A stretch of 64,000 nt of DNA from Arbacia lixula. Lineage: Eukaryota > Echinodermata > Echinoidea > Arbacioida > Arbaciidae. Location of the stretch: positions 3,047,750 to 3,111,749 of the forward strand of contig OZ022594.1 of assembly GCA_963669155.1 (NCBI GenBank), in the 5' to 3' direction. A program made the translations under genes and the position numbers. Of this stretch, positions 10,860 to 20,410 are shown in pieces; position 1 is the stretch's first letter; every line of letters starts with the position of its first letter. Below the pieces are notes generated by a model. That model was not told the origin of the DNA. It saw only the letters and a program-made list of their open reading frames with translations, and ran no database searches.

Positions 10860-11397
10860 TTACAGTGGAGAAGAACGTTCTCTAAAATGAAGTGTTACGA
10901 TCACCCTACCTCTTTCGAATGGTACGGGTTCACCCGTTTCAATGGTTAATATAATGTCAATAGTTTCAAACTTGTGAAGTTTAAGAGGTCTGTAGTGAGG
11001 AGTATTGTAAGTATTCACGATATTATCTCTCTCTTTGCGCGGTACAACCGCTACCGGTCTTAAAAGAGGTACCGACGTATCACCCACGTTTTGAAATTGT
11101 ACTATATCCGAATACACATAAAATGTATGAAAATGCATATGTACGTCTGCGGGCATTGAACTTTCCGTCGTCTCAGTAATATGGCATTCACCTTCGAAAC
11201 CTAACATCATCGCCAGGTTATACGGTATAATCACCCCGACGTTATCATCGAGTCGAATGACGCACTTTCTCGAGGCTTTCTTGTAGAAGAACTTGACGCT
11301 TCTACGCGTCTCGTCATCCATACACTCGTTGATAACGTCTACCAGATCCTCCCCATTGTAGTAGTAACCCCGCGTTATCTCTATTTTGCGCATGAGA
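10860..11397 (-). pseudogene. Polinton penton (single jelly-roll minor capsid), C-terminal part
   Basis: Carries about 180 residues of penton after the BEL insertion point, from PLMRKIEITRGYYYNGEDL to the stop at 10860. A frame starting at 11414 would take its first residues from the BEL LTR, not from the virus. The missing N-terminal part is at 18404-18627 on the far side of the BEL element. In the family penton occupies the capsid vertices. Identification rests on the YYYNGEDLV and HFHTFYVYSDIVQ segments and on position between integrase and capsid genes. Confidence 0.82.
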
Positions 11398-11402
11398 GGT
11401 AC
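11398..11402. repeat. BEL/Pao target-site duplication, left
   Basis: GGTAC directly before the LTR; the same five bases follow the other LTR at 18399-18403. A 5-bp duplication is usual for BEL/Pao integrase. Confidence 0.95.
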
Positions 11403-12025
11403 TGTTAAGGCCACTACCTTATGCGAGAGTCTAGCCAGAGACAGAGACAGAGAAAAACTCGACGAGTAGATGCGACTTCTTTATTTCCTTGAGCGCGACT
11501 TCTGTCGCTTCTGTGCTCCACGCACTCACAAGTAGACTCACAAAGCCGTTTCTCGATTATTGCGGGTTTTTCTTTCCTATTTAACTCCCAGCTAAGCTGA
11601 CTGGTTACACTTTCACGACTTCAATACATCTGGGCTCCCGAGCCGAACATACAGCTAAACTTCCAGAAGTATGCTAAATCGAAGTCCCGTCTCTCTCTCT
11701 GATCCCGACTGGCGTGGATCCTTTCCGTGGGAAATCTGGCTAAACTCTAAAGCTTACCGCCAAAATCAGTCACTAATTATAGTGAGTCGCGGTCACTGAC
11801 CGCGCACAATACCGGCGCGCGCGCGAAGTCAGAGAGAGAGGCGCGAAATGTAAGGTCACAAAACAATGACAGCTAACTGTGCTAAGTAGGTTAATTACGC
11901 ACACATAAGCAGGAATCGCTGCTTTTAACGCAAATACCAAAACACGTTAAATACAATCTATGCTATGAAACTAAAATGTCTCTAAAATGTCTATGCGGGT
12001 TAGGGGAAGGTTCATGTTCCCAACA
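11403..12025 (-). repeat. BEL/Pao 3' LTR
   Basis: 623 bp, TG at one end and CA at the other. Contains a stretch of alternating CG/GC bases near 11814-11824. The purine-rich primer tract on the - strand (CGGGGGGAG, + strand 12026-12034) abuts it. Confidence 0.95.
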
Positions 12026-12035
12026 CTCCCCCCGC
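12026..12035 (-). other. Polypurine tract of the BEL/Pao element
   Basis: Reads GCGGGGGGAG on the - strand, immediately upstream of the 3' LTR, the expected place for plus-strand DNA priming. Confidence 0.8.
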
Positions 12036-12194
12036 TGGAGCGCCAGCGTCCAGAACTTCTGGTATACAGTTTATAAACATGAATTCCGCCGCAGATGACT
12101 TTCGATCGACTTGTCACCAGCGGGAAACGTCACCCCCTGGTCCTCGATCTCGGAACATCACTGCACCGCGGCGCGTCACGTCACCACCAGACTG

Positions 12195-15100
12195 CTACTC
12201 GGTCCGGTCCTCCAGGTTAACCACCTCCGTCACTGGGCGCCTGACGCTCTTCCCGCGGCAACGTAACTTCACGGCGCGCACCAGTCCATCTCTGCTCGGC
12301 TCCACCTCGGTCACCAGTCCCAGCGGCCACTGCCCTCTAGGCACGGTCATGTCACGGACCAGCACCACATCGCCTACTCGCAGGTTCGCCCGCACCTGCT
12401 GCCAGCACGGTCTGTCCTGTAGGCCCTGCACATACTCGCGCAGCCATCTTCGCCAGAAACAGTTCGCCACGTGTTGCGCGTGGCGCCACCATCGCGTCGC
12501 GTAGTGGTCATCTCTGGTGAATTCTCCCATCGGAAGGCACGTGTTCCCCCTCAACAGCAGCAACTTCGCTGGAGTGAGGACTTCCGGGTCGGCCGGGTCA
12601 TCACCCACGTAGGTTAGCGGGCGGTCATTCACCACACGCTCGGCCTCGCACATCGCGGTCGCCAACTGCTCATCGTTCAGCCGCTGGTCTTTCGTCACCG
12701 CGAGCAGCACCTTCCTGATGCTCCGGATCATACGCTCGGTCGCACCTCCTCGGTGGCTGGCGTGCGGCGGGTTGAATCGCCAATCGATCCCGTAGTCGCG
12801 CGCTCCGCGACCGACGTCTCCCAGCCACGTCTCTAGCTCCTCTCTCATCTCCTTCTCGGCGCCCACGAAATTGGTCCCGTTGTCGCTGTACACTACGCTG
12901 GGACGCCCGCGTCGGCTTGAAAATCGCAACAGCGCCGCGATGAAACTCGCCGCTGTCATGGAGTGCGCCAGCTCAACGTGGACTGCTCGGGTCGTCAGGC
13001 AGGTAAATATGCAGCCCCAGCGCTTGACGGTTGACCTCCTGCAGCTGACTTGCATCGGCCCGAAGTAGTCAACGCCCACAAAGGTAAACGGCGGCTGCTC
13101 GGGCGTCAGTCGCTCTGTCACCAGCGGCGCCATCTGCTGTGTCTCGGTCCCGCGGTAGAGTCGCTTGCACATCAGACACCCGCGTAGCTCACGCTTGACA
13201 GCTGCTCTTCCGTGCAGCACCCAGTAGCGCTCCCTCACTACCGCTAGCACATGACTGGTCCCGCTGTGGTGCTGCTCTTCGTGCGCCGCTCTGATCACCA
13301 GCGCGGACAGGTGCGCCTTCTCTGGCAGTATCCTCGGGTGTTTGGCAGCCTCCGGCAGCTCACTACACTGCAGGCGCCCTCCCACTACCATTAGGCCATC
13401 TTCCAGCCGCGGCGACAACGGGCGCAGGCGGTTGTTCTCCCTCAGCGTGCACTCCGCGCTCAGTCGCTGGTACTCCTCCGCGAACGCCGTATACTGGACA
13501 TATCGCACTAGCGCTGCCTCCGCGCTCGCCAGCTCCTCCGCGGACAACGGCTCAGTCCCTCGGCGGCCTGCAGCTGCTCTTCGCCACCAGGCCGCATGCT
13601 TCACCAGCTTCTTCAGGCAGCTGTACTTCGCGATAATGGCTTCGAGGAGGTCATCTACCACCACGGCCGCCACCGCTACTTCTCGCTTGACTTCTGGGTC
13701 GTCGGCAGCTGTCTCCGGCGCCCTCTCACGCGACGGCCACTGCAACTCGTCGCAACTCAGAAACCGCGGACCGCGTAGCCACACCCTCATGGCCGCCTCG
13801 TCACACGCGTCCGCTCCACGCGACGCGATGTCCGCCGGGTTCCGCTTCGTATCTACATGCCGCCACTGTTCCGGCTCCGTCGTCTCAAAGATCGCTGCCA
13901 GACGGTTGGCGACGAACGTCTTGAATCTTCTCCTTTTGTTCGCGATGTACCCCAGCACGATCGTGGAATCTGACCACATGGTCACTCTGGCCACCGGCAG
14001 TTCCAACTCCCGCACGCACTGGCCCGCCAGCCTGGCTCCTACTACCGCGGCAGTCAGCTCAAGACGCGGTATGGTCTGCGTCTTCAGCGGCGACACCCGC
14101 GACTTCCCCAGGACCAGCTGGCAACTGACAGCGCCCGTCGCATCTTTTAGGCGCAGGTACGCGCACGCGCCGTAACCATCCTGGCTGGCATCCGTGAAGA
14201 CGTGCAGCTGGACGTCAGTCACCGCACCCGCCAGCTCCACCGCGTAATGGCGCGGTATGAACACCTTCCGCAGCGCCACCAGACCCGTCACCCAGCGCTT
14301 CCATCGCTCCGCTTGCTCATGCGTCGGCGGCTGGTCCCACGCCAGCTCCTCTCGACACAGCTCCTGGAGTATCATCCGGCCCGGCAACAACACAGGCGCG
14401 ACCAGTCCCAGCGGGTCAAATATTGAGCTTAATTCGCTCAACATCCCGCGTCGCGTCACCGGCTTCTCCAGCTCCTTGACCTCAAACTTGAAAGCGTCTC
14501 TTTCGAGGTCCCACTGCAGGCCTAGCGCTCGCTCCTGAGGTAGCTGGTCAGCATGCGAAAACGCCCGGGTGGAACTGCTCCGCTTCGGCCCCGGTACCGC
14601 CTCCGGCACATCGCGGTCGGAACTGGTCCACTTCTCGAGCGCGAACCCCCGTTTCGCTAGCATCGCTGTGAGGCCATCTTTCAGCGTCAGCGCCTCTTCC
14701 AGCGTGTCCACGGACTTCAGGCAGTCGTCCACGTAGAACGATCTCAGCACGGTGTCCACCACCGCTTCCGGGTACTCCCCCCGCTGGTCCAGGGCCGCCC
14801 TCCGCAGCGCAAACGCGGTACAGCTCGGCGAGGACGTCGCGCCGAAGATATGCACCGCCATCCGATATACTTCCGGCTTCTGCGAAGTATCCCCGCGCGG
14901 CCGCGCGACAGCTATCCGCCCCTGCCGGAACCTCACCAGGACGCCGACCAACTCGTTGACTAGGTCCGGCCCGCGTAGTAGTGCGTCATTCAGCGCGACA
15001 CCCCGACTCTTCGCGGCCGCGTCAAACACCACCCGCACCTTCCCCGGCTTGTGTGGGTTCGTGACGCCGTGGTGTGGCAGGTACCACGTGCGCCCCCTCG

Positions 15101-17711
15101 CTCCAGGCTCCACCGCACGCTCCGCGTGCCCCTGGCTGATGTAGTCCTCGATGGTGCTGACATAACGCTCCTTCAGCACATCGTCTCTGTCCAGCCGCCT
15201 CTTCAGCCCGACGAGTCGCTGCTCGGCGATGGGACGACTCTCTGGCAACTCCGGCGTCGCGTCCCTCCAGGGCAGGCCCATCTGGTATCGCCCGTCGACA
15301 ACTTCCAGGCTTGCCTCCATGCAGCCCAGGGCTTGGCGGTCTTCTACCGAGGCAGCACTGCACTCCGCTGACTTCTCGCTGAAGTCTGCCTCATACATGC
15401 GGCGTAGCTCCGTGTGTGTGACCTCACACACACTCGTACATCCGATGACCGCGCTTCTCGGAGCGCGACGTCTCTTCAACTGGCCCGAGTCGCTCTTCTT
15501 GGGGCCCCGCACGGACCATCCCAGTGCTGTTCGAACCGCGTATGGCTCCGCATCACTTCCTACCTTGGACTCTAGCGGCGCATGGGCGCGCGGCGCATCG
15601 GTGCCGATCAACAGCTCGGGGTCACCCATGATCCTCGCAGGTGCCTTGACGCCCTTCAAATGCGGCCAGGCCCGTACCTCGGCAGCTGTGGCCACGTGCT
15701 TCACGGTCACGGGTAGCTTGCTCACGGTCCATGCCCTTTTTACTTCAACCGCGTCTCCACCACATGTTGGGCGCAGGATCAAGTCAACCTGGCGCCCCCT
15801 GTACTGCGTGCGCCGGTCGTTCACGCTGTTAACGGAGAATGTGACTTGTTTCCCCGTTACCCCCAGGCGGTCAGCTAGCTGCTCCGTGCACAGCGTCTTC
15901 TGTGAGCCGTTGTCCAGAAGTGCCATGGCTCGCACTATCTTGCCCTCGGATTCTACCGTCACCGGAACAACGCCCACGTAGCAGTCATCAGCGCTGCTTG
16001 TCGCGGACACCGTCACTGATGGCGCAGTCCACTGGTGGAGCATCCGGTGATGCTTAACTGTGCACCCCGGCACCTGGCATCCCTTGGGAGCCCGGCAGTC
16101 CTTCCCATAGTGGCCCGGCTTAAAACAATTCAGGCACCCCCGGACCTTGAAGACCACATGCTTGCGCGCCTTGACTGACATCTGGTTGAATGCGGCGCAA
16201 TCCTCCAACCGCTGGCACGCACCATCGCACGCCGCGCACTTCTTCTGCGAATCCCTCGCCGCCGGCGTCTCAGATTCTGTGGACGTCGCGAACGATGTCG
16301 CCACTTGCGACCGCTGCCCGCGACTCTGCCTGTTCCTATTGTTCCCTCTGCTGGTTGAATGTGAGACCGCTGAGTACCGCGAACCTTCGCTGAAGGCGCG
16401 GCCGTAAAAGCTGCCAGCCACAGCAGCTTCTCTCCGCACGAAGGTCGCCAGATCATCGAATGTGTCCCTCTTGCCATCCATCCGCAGGTCTTGGGCCCTC
16501 CGGGTCCACAACTCCCTCAGCTCGAACGGTAACCGCGCCGCGATCCGTCGCAGCGTCTCCCGGTTATCCAGGTCTTCGCGACACTTCAGGGCAGCTAGGG
16601 TGGTGCTGATGCTGTTCATCTCCTGGGCTAGGTACAGCAGCCCCTCCGCATCACCCTTCTTTAACACCGGTCCCTGGACTAGCCGGTCCACATACTGTTG
16701 CACGATCACGTGCTCCTGCCCGTAGTAGTCGTGCAGCCGGTCGCGCGCCGTCTTGTAGCCCTCGGCGGGATCCGCGATTAGCACGCAGTCCTCCACGACT
16801 TCCTTGGGCCGGCCATGCAACGTCATCAATAGGTAGGATAGGCGCGTCTTTGGATCGCCCACAGCGTCTTCCACCACGGTTTCGAATCGGTGGACGTAAC
16901 TTGCGTATTGTGTCACGTCTCCACCGAAACGAGGCAGGTCCGCCTTGGGTAGGTCGCGGCAACGGCGGACTGCTTCCCACGTAGGCTGCTGGTACCCATA
17001 CGCATCTGGAGATGCACCCGGCTTCACTATACTCGGTGGCGCCATCTGAGCTAGCCTCTGTTCGCGCTCAGCCAACTCTAGGCGTTGTGCCCGCATTCTC
17101 AGTTCCCGCTCGGCCAGGTCGAGTTCCATTTCGAGCATGCGCAGCCTCTGCAACTCCGTCTCACGGGCGCGCTCGCCGGTATTCTCGCGCTGCCTGACAT
17201 CTCTGTTTGCACCCATGATGACGTCATCACCAGTGCCCTCTTCTTCACGCATGCGCAGACCTCTCAGCTGTGCGCGGGTGCGCACTCCATCATAGTCACG
17301 TGACCTCGTGTCACGTGACGCCTCAGATGTGACGTCATCATACGCGTCGCCATCAGACTCTCCGGCGTTATCTTCCCCTGCGCCAGCGTCCGCGCCGGCA
17401 TCTGTTCCGGTACCCTCGCTGGTCTCGGGCAGGTCCAGCAGCGCCTGGTAACGCGCGGCTGCCTCCCGCATGGCCCTGTCTAGCACTTCGAGGCTGGCTT
17501 CGTTGGCAGACTGCAACTCCTCGTCGGCAATCTCCATGACGGACTCGTGTTGCCGTCGCAGCTCCTGCCATAGTCCCGTGACCTTCTTCCTGTGCTCGGT
17601 CGCCAACACGCGGTCACCCTTGGCAGCGGCAGCGTTGAGTCGCTCTAGGCCAGCCTTCAGAGACTTCTCAGCCTTGGTCCTGGCCTTCACTCGTGTCTCC
17701 AAGCTAGACAT
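12195..17711 (-). CDS. BEL/Pao gag-pol polyprotein, RT motif A missing
   Basis: One uninterrupted 1838-residue frame. In order: an acidic and helical gag region; zinc knuckles near residues 530-560 (CLNCFKPGHYGKDC); aspartic protease with a LLDNGSQ active site near residue 600; reverse transcriptase with VRVVFDAAAKS and YVDDCLKS; RNase H (FTDASQDGYGA, WSDSTIVL); and an integrase with an HHC C zinc site and D-D-E residues (VDYFGP, YSDNGTNF, GATERMIRSIRK). Near residue 934 (about 14905-14915) RFRQGRIAVA runs straight into RPRGDTSQKPEVYRM. The segment that should carry the motif A aspartate is absent, so the RT is predicted inactive although the frame is open. Start Met at 17711 lies 65 bp inside the 5' LTR edge. 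Confidence 0.93.
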   Translation of the reverse strand: MSSLETRVKARTKAEKSLKAGLERLNAAAAKGDRVLATEHRKKVTGLWQELRRQHESVMEIADEELQSANEASLEVLDRAMREAAARYQALLDLPETSEGTGTDAGADAGAGEDNAGESDGDAYDDVTSEASRDTRSRDYDGVRTRAQLRGLRMREEEGTGDDVIMGANRDVRQRENTGERARETELQRLRMLEMELDLAERELRMRAQRLELAEREQRLAQMAPPSIVKPGASPDAYGYQQPTWEAVRRCRDLPKADLPRFGGDVTQYASYVHRFETVVEDAVGDPKTRLSYLLMTLHGRPKEVVEDCVLIADPAEGYKTARDRLHDYYGQEHVIVQQYVDRLVQGPVLKKGDAEGLLYLAQEMNSISTTLAALKCREDLDNRETLRRIAARLPFELRELWTRRAQDLRMDGKRDTFDDLATFVRREAAVAGSFYGRAFSEGSRYSAVSHSTSRGNNRNRQSRGQRSQVATSFATSTESETPAARDSQKKCAACDGACQRLEDCAAFNQMSVKARKHVVFKVRGCLNCFKPGHYGKDCRAPKGCQVPGCTVKHHRMLHQWTAPSVTVSATSSADDCYVGVVPVTVESEGKIVRAMALLDNGSQKTLCTEQLADRLGVTGKQVTFSVNSVNDRRTQYRGRQVDLILRPTCGGDAVEVKRAWTVSKLPVTVKHVATAAEVRAWPHLKGVKAPARIMGDPELLIGTDAPRAHAPLESKVGSDAEPYAVRTALGWSVRGPKKSDSGQLKRRRAPRSAVIGCTSVCEVTHTELRRMYEADFSEKSAECSAASVEDRQALGCMEASLEVVDGRYQMGLPWRDATPELPESRPIAEQRLVGLKRRLDRDDVLKERYVSTIEDYISQGHAERAVEPGARGRTWYLPHHGVTNPHKPGKVRVVFDAAAKSRGVALNDALLRGPDLVNELVGVLVRFRQGRIAVARPRGDTSQKPEVYRMAVHIFGATSSPSCTAFALRRAALDQRGEYPEAVVDTVLRSFYVDDCLKSVDTLEEALTLKDGLTAMLAKRGFALEKWTSSDRDVPEAVPGPKRSSSTRAFSHADQLPQERALGLQWDLERDAFKFEVKELEKPVTRRGMLSELSSIFDPLGLVAPVLLPGRMILQELCREELAWDQPPTHEQAERWKRWVTGLVALRKVFIPRHYAVELAGAVTDVQLHVFTDASQDGYGACAYLRLKDATGAVSCQLVLGKSRVSPLKTQTIPRLELTAAVVGARLAGQCVRELELPVARVTMWSDSTIVLGYIANKRRRFKTFVANRLAAIFETTEPEQWRHVDTKRNPADIASRGADACDEAAMRVWLRGPRFLSCDELQWPSRERAPETAADDPEVKREVAVAAVVVDDLLEAIIAKYSCLKKLVKHAAWWRRAAAGRRGTEPLSAEELASAEAALVRYVQYTAFAEEYQRLSAECTLRENNRLRPLSPRLEDGLMVVGGRLQCSELPEAAKHPRILPEKAHLSALVIRAAHEEQHHSGTSHVLAVVRERYWVLHGRAAVKRELRGCLMCKRLYRGTETQQMAPLVTERLTPEQPPFTFVGVDYFGPMQVSCRRSTVKRWGCIFTCLTTRAVHVELAHSMTAASFIAALLRFSSRRGRPSVVYSDNGTNFVGAEKEMREELETWLGDVGRGARDYGIDWRFNPPHASHRGGATERMIRSIRKVLLAVTKDQRLNDEQLATAMCEAERVVNDRPLTYVGDDPADPEVLTPAKLLLLRGNTCLPMGEFTRDDHYATRWWRHAQHVANCFWRRWLREYVQGLQDRPCWQQVRANLRVGDVVLVRDMTVPRGQWPLGLVTEVEPSRDGLVRAVKLRCRGKSVRRPVTEVVNLEDRTE

Positions 17712-17775
17712 CTCACTAATACCACCGGTACAACTATTAGACTATTTGTTTTGGCAACAACCTCTAATCGAGAAT

Positions 17776-18398
17776 TGTTAAGGCCACTACCTTATGCGAG
17801 AGTCTAGCCAGAGACAGAGACAGAGAAAAACTCGACGAGTAGATGCGACTTCTTTATTTCCTTGAGCGCGACTTCTGTCGCTTCTGTGCTCCACGCACTC
17901 ACAAGTAGACTCACAAAGCCGTTTCTCGATTATTGCGGGTTTTTCTTTCCTATTTAACTCCCAGCTAAGCTGACTGGTTACACTTTCACGACTTCAATAC
18001 ATCTGGGCTCCCGAGCCGAACATACAGCTAAACTTCCAGAAGTATGCTAAGTCGAAGTCCCGTCTCTCTCTCTGATCCCGACTGGCGTGGATCCTTTCCG
18101 TGGGAAATCTGGCTAAACTCTAAAGCTTACCGCCAAAATCAGTCACTAATTATAGTGAGTCGCGGTCACTGACCGCGCGCAATACCGGCGCGCGCGCGAA
18201 GTCAGAGAGAGAGGCGCGAAATGTAAGGTCACAAAACAATGACAGCTAACTGTGCTAAGTAGGTTAATTACGCACACATAAGCAGGAATCGCTGCTTTTA
18301 ACGCAAATACCAAAACACGTTAAATACAATCTATGCTATGAAACTAAAATGTCTCTAAAATGTCTATGCGGGTTAGGGGAAGGTTCATGTTCCCAACA
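17776..18398 (-). repeat. BEL/Pao 5' LTR
   Basis: Same length as the 3' LTR and almost identical. It would carry the promoter for the - strand transcript. I could not assign a primer-binding site complementary to a known tRNA 3' end in the 64 bases that follow. Confidence 0.95.
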
Positions 18399-18403
18399 GG
18401 TAC

Positions 18404-18627
18404 ACCATCCGTTTCCGTATTTGGATTGTACACGGTTAATACGTTATTATCTTTTCGTATATTGTACCATGTACATTGAATTATTGAATTTCAGGCAAAC
18501 CAACCTCGTAGTCATCGGTTAAAGATATAGGCGTGTGGAGCTTCGTGGTAAAACGGCACCTTTTGTTATCTGGAAAGTAACGCATCGAGCTATTACTAGG
18601 TAGGGTGACGTAGCATTGGGAGGCCAT
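18404..18627 (-). pseudogene. Polinton penton, N-terminal part
   Basis: ATG at 18627-18625 (GGCCATGATGG on the + strand), then about 75 codons in the - direction with the YVTLPSNSSMRYFPDN, DDYEVGL and TWYNI segments expected at a Polinton penton N-terminus. A frameshift plus stop lies near 18490-18500, between the EVGLPEIQ and TWYNI pieces. The frame then meets the GGTAC duplication at 18403 in phase with the C-terminal part at 11397, showing that BEL integration cut a formerly continuous gene. The start is only about 65 bp after the integrase stop. Confidence 0.8.
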
Positions 18628-18691
18628 GATGGATACCCGTCAATGTCTCGTTCAAACTTGTTATGAATAAATAGTCTTTATGAACCCAGTT

Positions 18692-19782
18692 TTATCGTTT
18701 TTCAATATCACCTACATGACCAACCCAGCTGTCAAATTCTTCCCTATACCCTTTCCACCTCACCAGATATTCTCTCTTCCCTTTCCGCTTGCGCGTGCGC
18801 AACACCTTTTCAACGGGGTAAGTCGATAATTTGTGCTTCGTCACCTTTTGAAGTTCGTGTTCGTAAAAGGTCCCTCGTAACTCTTCATCGTTGTAATCCT
18901 TCAGTTTGTATACGGGTATTCTTCTATTAATACGTCAGCTAATCGTGAAAATCTCTTCGGACCAATTAGGCTCGTAACCCTTTTCAAACCTCATCTTTGT
19001 TTTACTTATTCGAACTTGATCACCCTTGTTAAATTTAAAAGCTTTTTTCCATTTATTTTTCTTCGACCGTACAGGGTATCTAAAGCTTGTTTTTGATTAT
19101 CAATAGTTACTTCGCTCGGTCTCATTCCAATACTTGAATGCACAGAATCGTTGTAATTTGTAACCAACGTTGGCAATACGTCGATGTATCTGTACGTATT
19201 TTGAAATGTAAAGTACCGCCACATTTTAGTGCGTAGAGTCCTGTTAAATCTTTCGACGATACATGCCTTGGTCTCGTTTTCAGTGGTGAAGAAATTTATG
19301 TTTTTTGTTTGTAGATATTTCTGAAACGTTTTATTCATAAATTCACTTCGTTTGTCCGTGTGCAGCTTTACAGGTACTCTATGTTCTTTTAGGATTTTGT
19401 CAAATGCCTTAACAATAGCGTCTGAAGATTTACTCTTGGAGGGAACTACCCACGCATATTTCGAGAGTACGTCTATACACGTCAGTAAATACCGGTAACC
19501 ATCGTTATATTTGCTCAAATTTTGCACATCAACGAGGTCGGCTCCCCAATTGTCATCAATACCATGCACTCTCACAACATTCAACTTGAATTTTATTCTC
19601 AATGGTTTATGCAGCGTGTACGTATCTTGACTCATCAACCACTTTTGAACCTGCGCACGCTTCACGCTATCGTACCCTTCACTTTTCACAGCTTTCCATA
19701 GTTTATTCACACCACCAAAACTAGCTGGATGACTGTTATCGTAGTATATAGCTTTTAAAACCTTTTGCAAACATCCTTGCAT
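18692..19782 (-). pseudogene. Polinton retroviral-type integrase with chromodomain
   Basis: The enzyme would insert the linear viral genome into host DNA. Catalytic triad visible: GADLVDVQ, LHTDKRSEF and ACIVERFNR (Asp, Asp, Glu). The intact frame spans 19782-19006 (258 residues). The C-terminal region continues in another frame with an in-frame TGA at 18935-18937, then a chromodomain-like segment (EYLVRWKGY, then FDSWV) ending in TAA at 18692-18694. So the gene has one frameshift near 19006-19015 and one stop. A chromodomain tail is common in Polinton integrases and could direct insertion into particular chromatin. Penton follows closely on the same strand. Confidence 0.9.
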
Positions 19783-19930
19783 CTCCTTTCACGGACAGCC
19801 TCGCACGAAAATGACTCATACCTCTCACGTACGCGCATTTTATAAAGATCAAGAAACAATAATGACCTTCAAGACACTAATGTATGTATTCAACGATCAT
19901 TTTATTATCATTCGTATCAATTTATGACAT

Positions 19931-20410
19931 TCATCTAACAAAACATAATCTATTTACATCTTGAGTGTATACATGGAACAACACATACACGCACGTATGG
20001 AGAAATGCTGCAGTCCCTTTGCGTATCTTACACTTGCGATTCTGTAACCAAGGCACTCTGTATTTTAATAGTCCCGCGACACAGCTGGCCAGTAGTTTGT
20101 CTTTCTTAGCATCGGTGATACTGGATACCTCGTATAATCTAGCGAAGTAACACGTCGCGACCATGGCTCTGGGTACTACATTTGGATGATCTCTGCTTAC
20201 GATACAGTTTGACAATACGATGTCAACGTGCAGATCCAGGTCATCCTCCTCGTTTAAACAATCGTTCGGAAACATATCCATTACTTCATTGTTATTTGTA
20301 AGTTGACATTGTTGAAGGATCCACGATGCATCTTTCTCGCTGTAATCTGCGCAGAGCTTCTGTACGATCGTCGCGAGTACATCGTCTACTGAAGATTTCG
20401 TAGCTGCACA
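19931..20410 (-). pseudogene. Unrecognised Polinton right-end protein, C-terminal frame
   Basis: The open frame extends from 20653, but the part before about 20410 lies over the other frame and is Gly/Arg-rich shadow. The useful part begins at SSVDDVLATIVQKL and gives about 155 residues. It has predicted helices, an acidic loop (NEEDDLDLHVD), a helix with RAMVATCYFARLYE, another with CVAGLLKYRVPWLQ, and a hydrophobic C-terminus (TAAFLHTCVYVLFHVYT). It may be the second half of the gene starting at 20973 after a frameshift near 20395-20410. The helix pattern faintly recalls Bcl-2-type proteins; this is speculation. Confidence 0.5.

Larger units (their letters stand above)
11403..18398 (-). mobile_element. 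BEL/Pao LTR retrotransposon, 7.0 kb
   Basis: Complete structure on the - strand: 5' LTR 17776-18398, one gag-pol frame, polypurine tract and 3' LTR 11403-12025, flanked by GGTAC duplications. The LTRs are both 623 bp and I found only two differences: A/G at the CTAAATCG/CTAAGTCG site and at GCGCACAAT/GCGCGCAAT. About 0.3 percent divergence implies recent insertion. The coding part is clearly more GC-rich than its surroundings. It disrupts the Polinton penton gene. Confidence 0.96.

Noticed and set aside
11398..11414. Start of penton at 11414
   Set aside because: Those codons come from the BEL LTR and duplication; the real N-terminal part is at 18404-18627.
17213..17340. TGACGTCA-type sites inside the BEL gag region
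   Set aside because: They lie in coding sequence (DDVIMG, DDVTSE codons) and have no promoter position, unlike the Polinton cluster.
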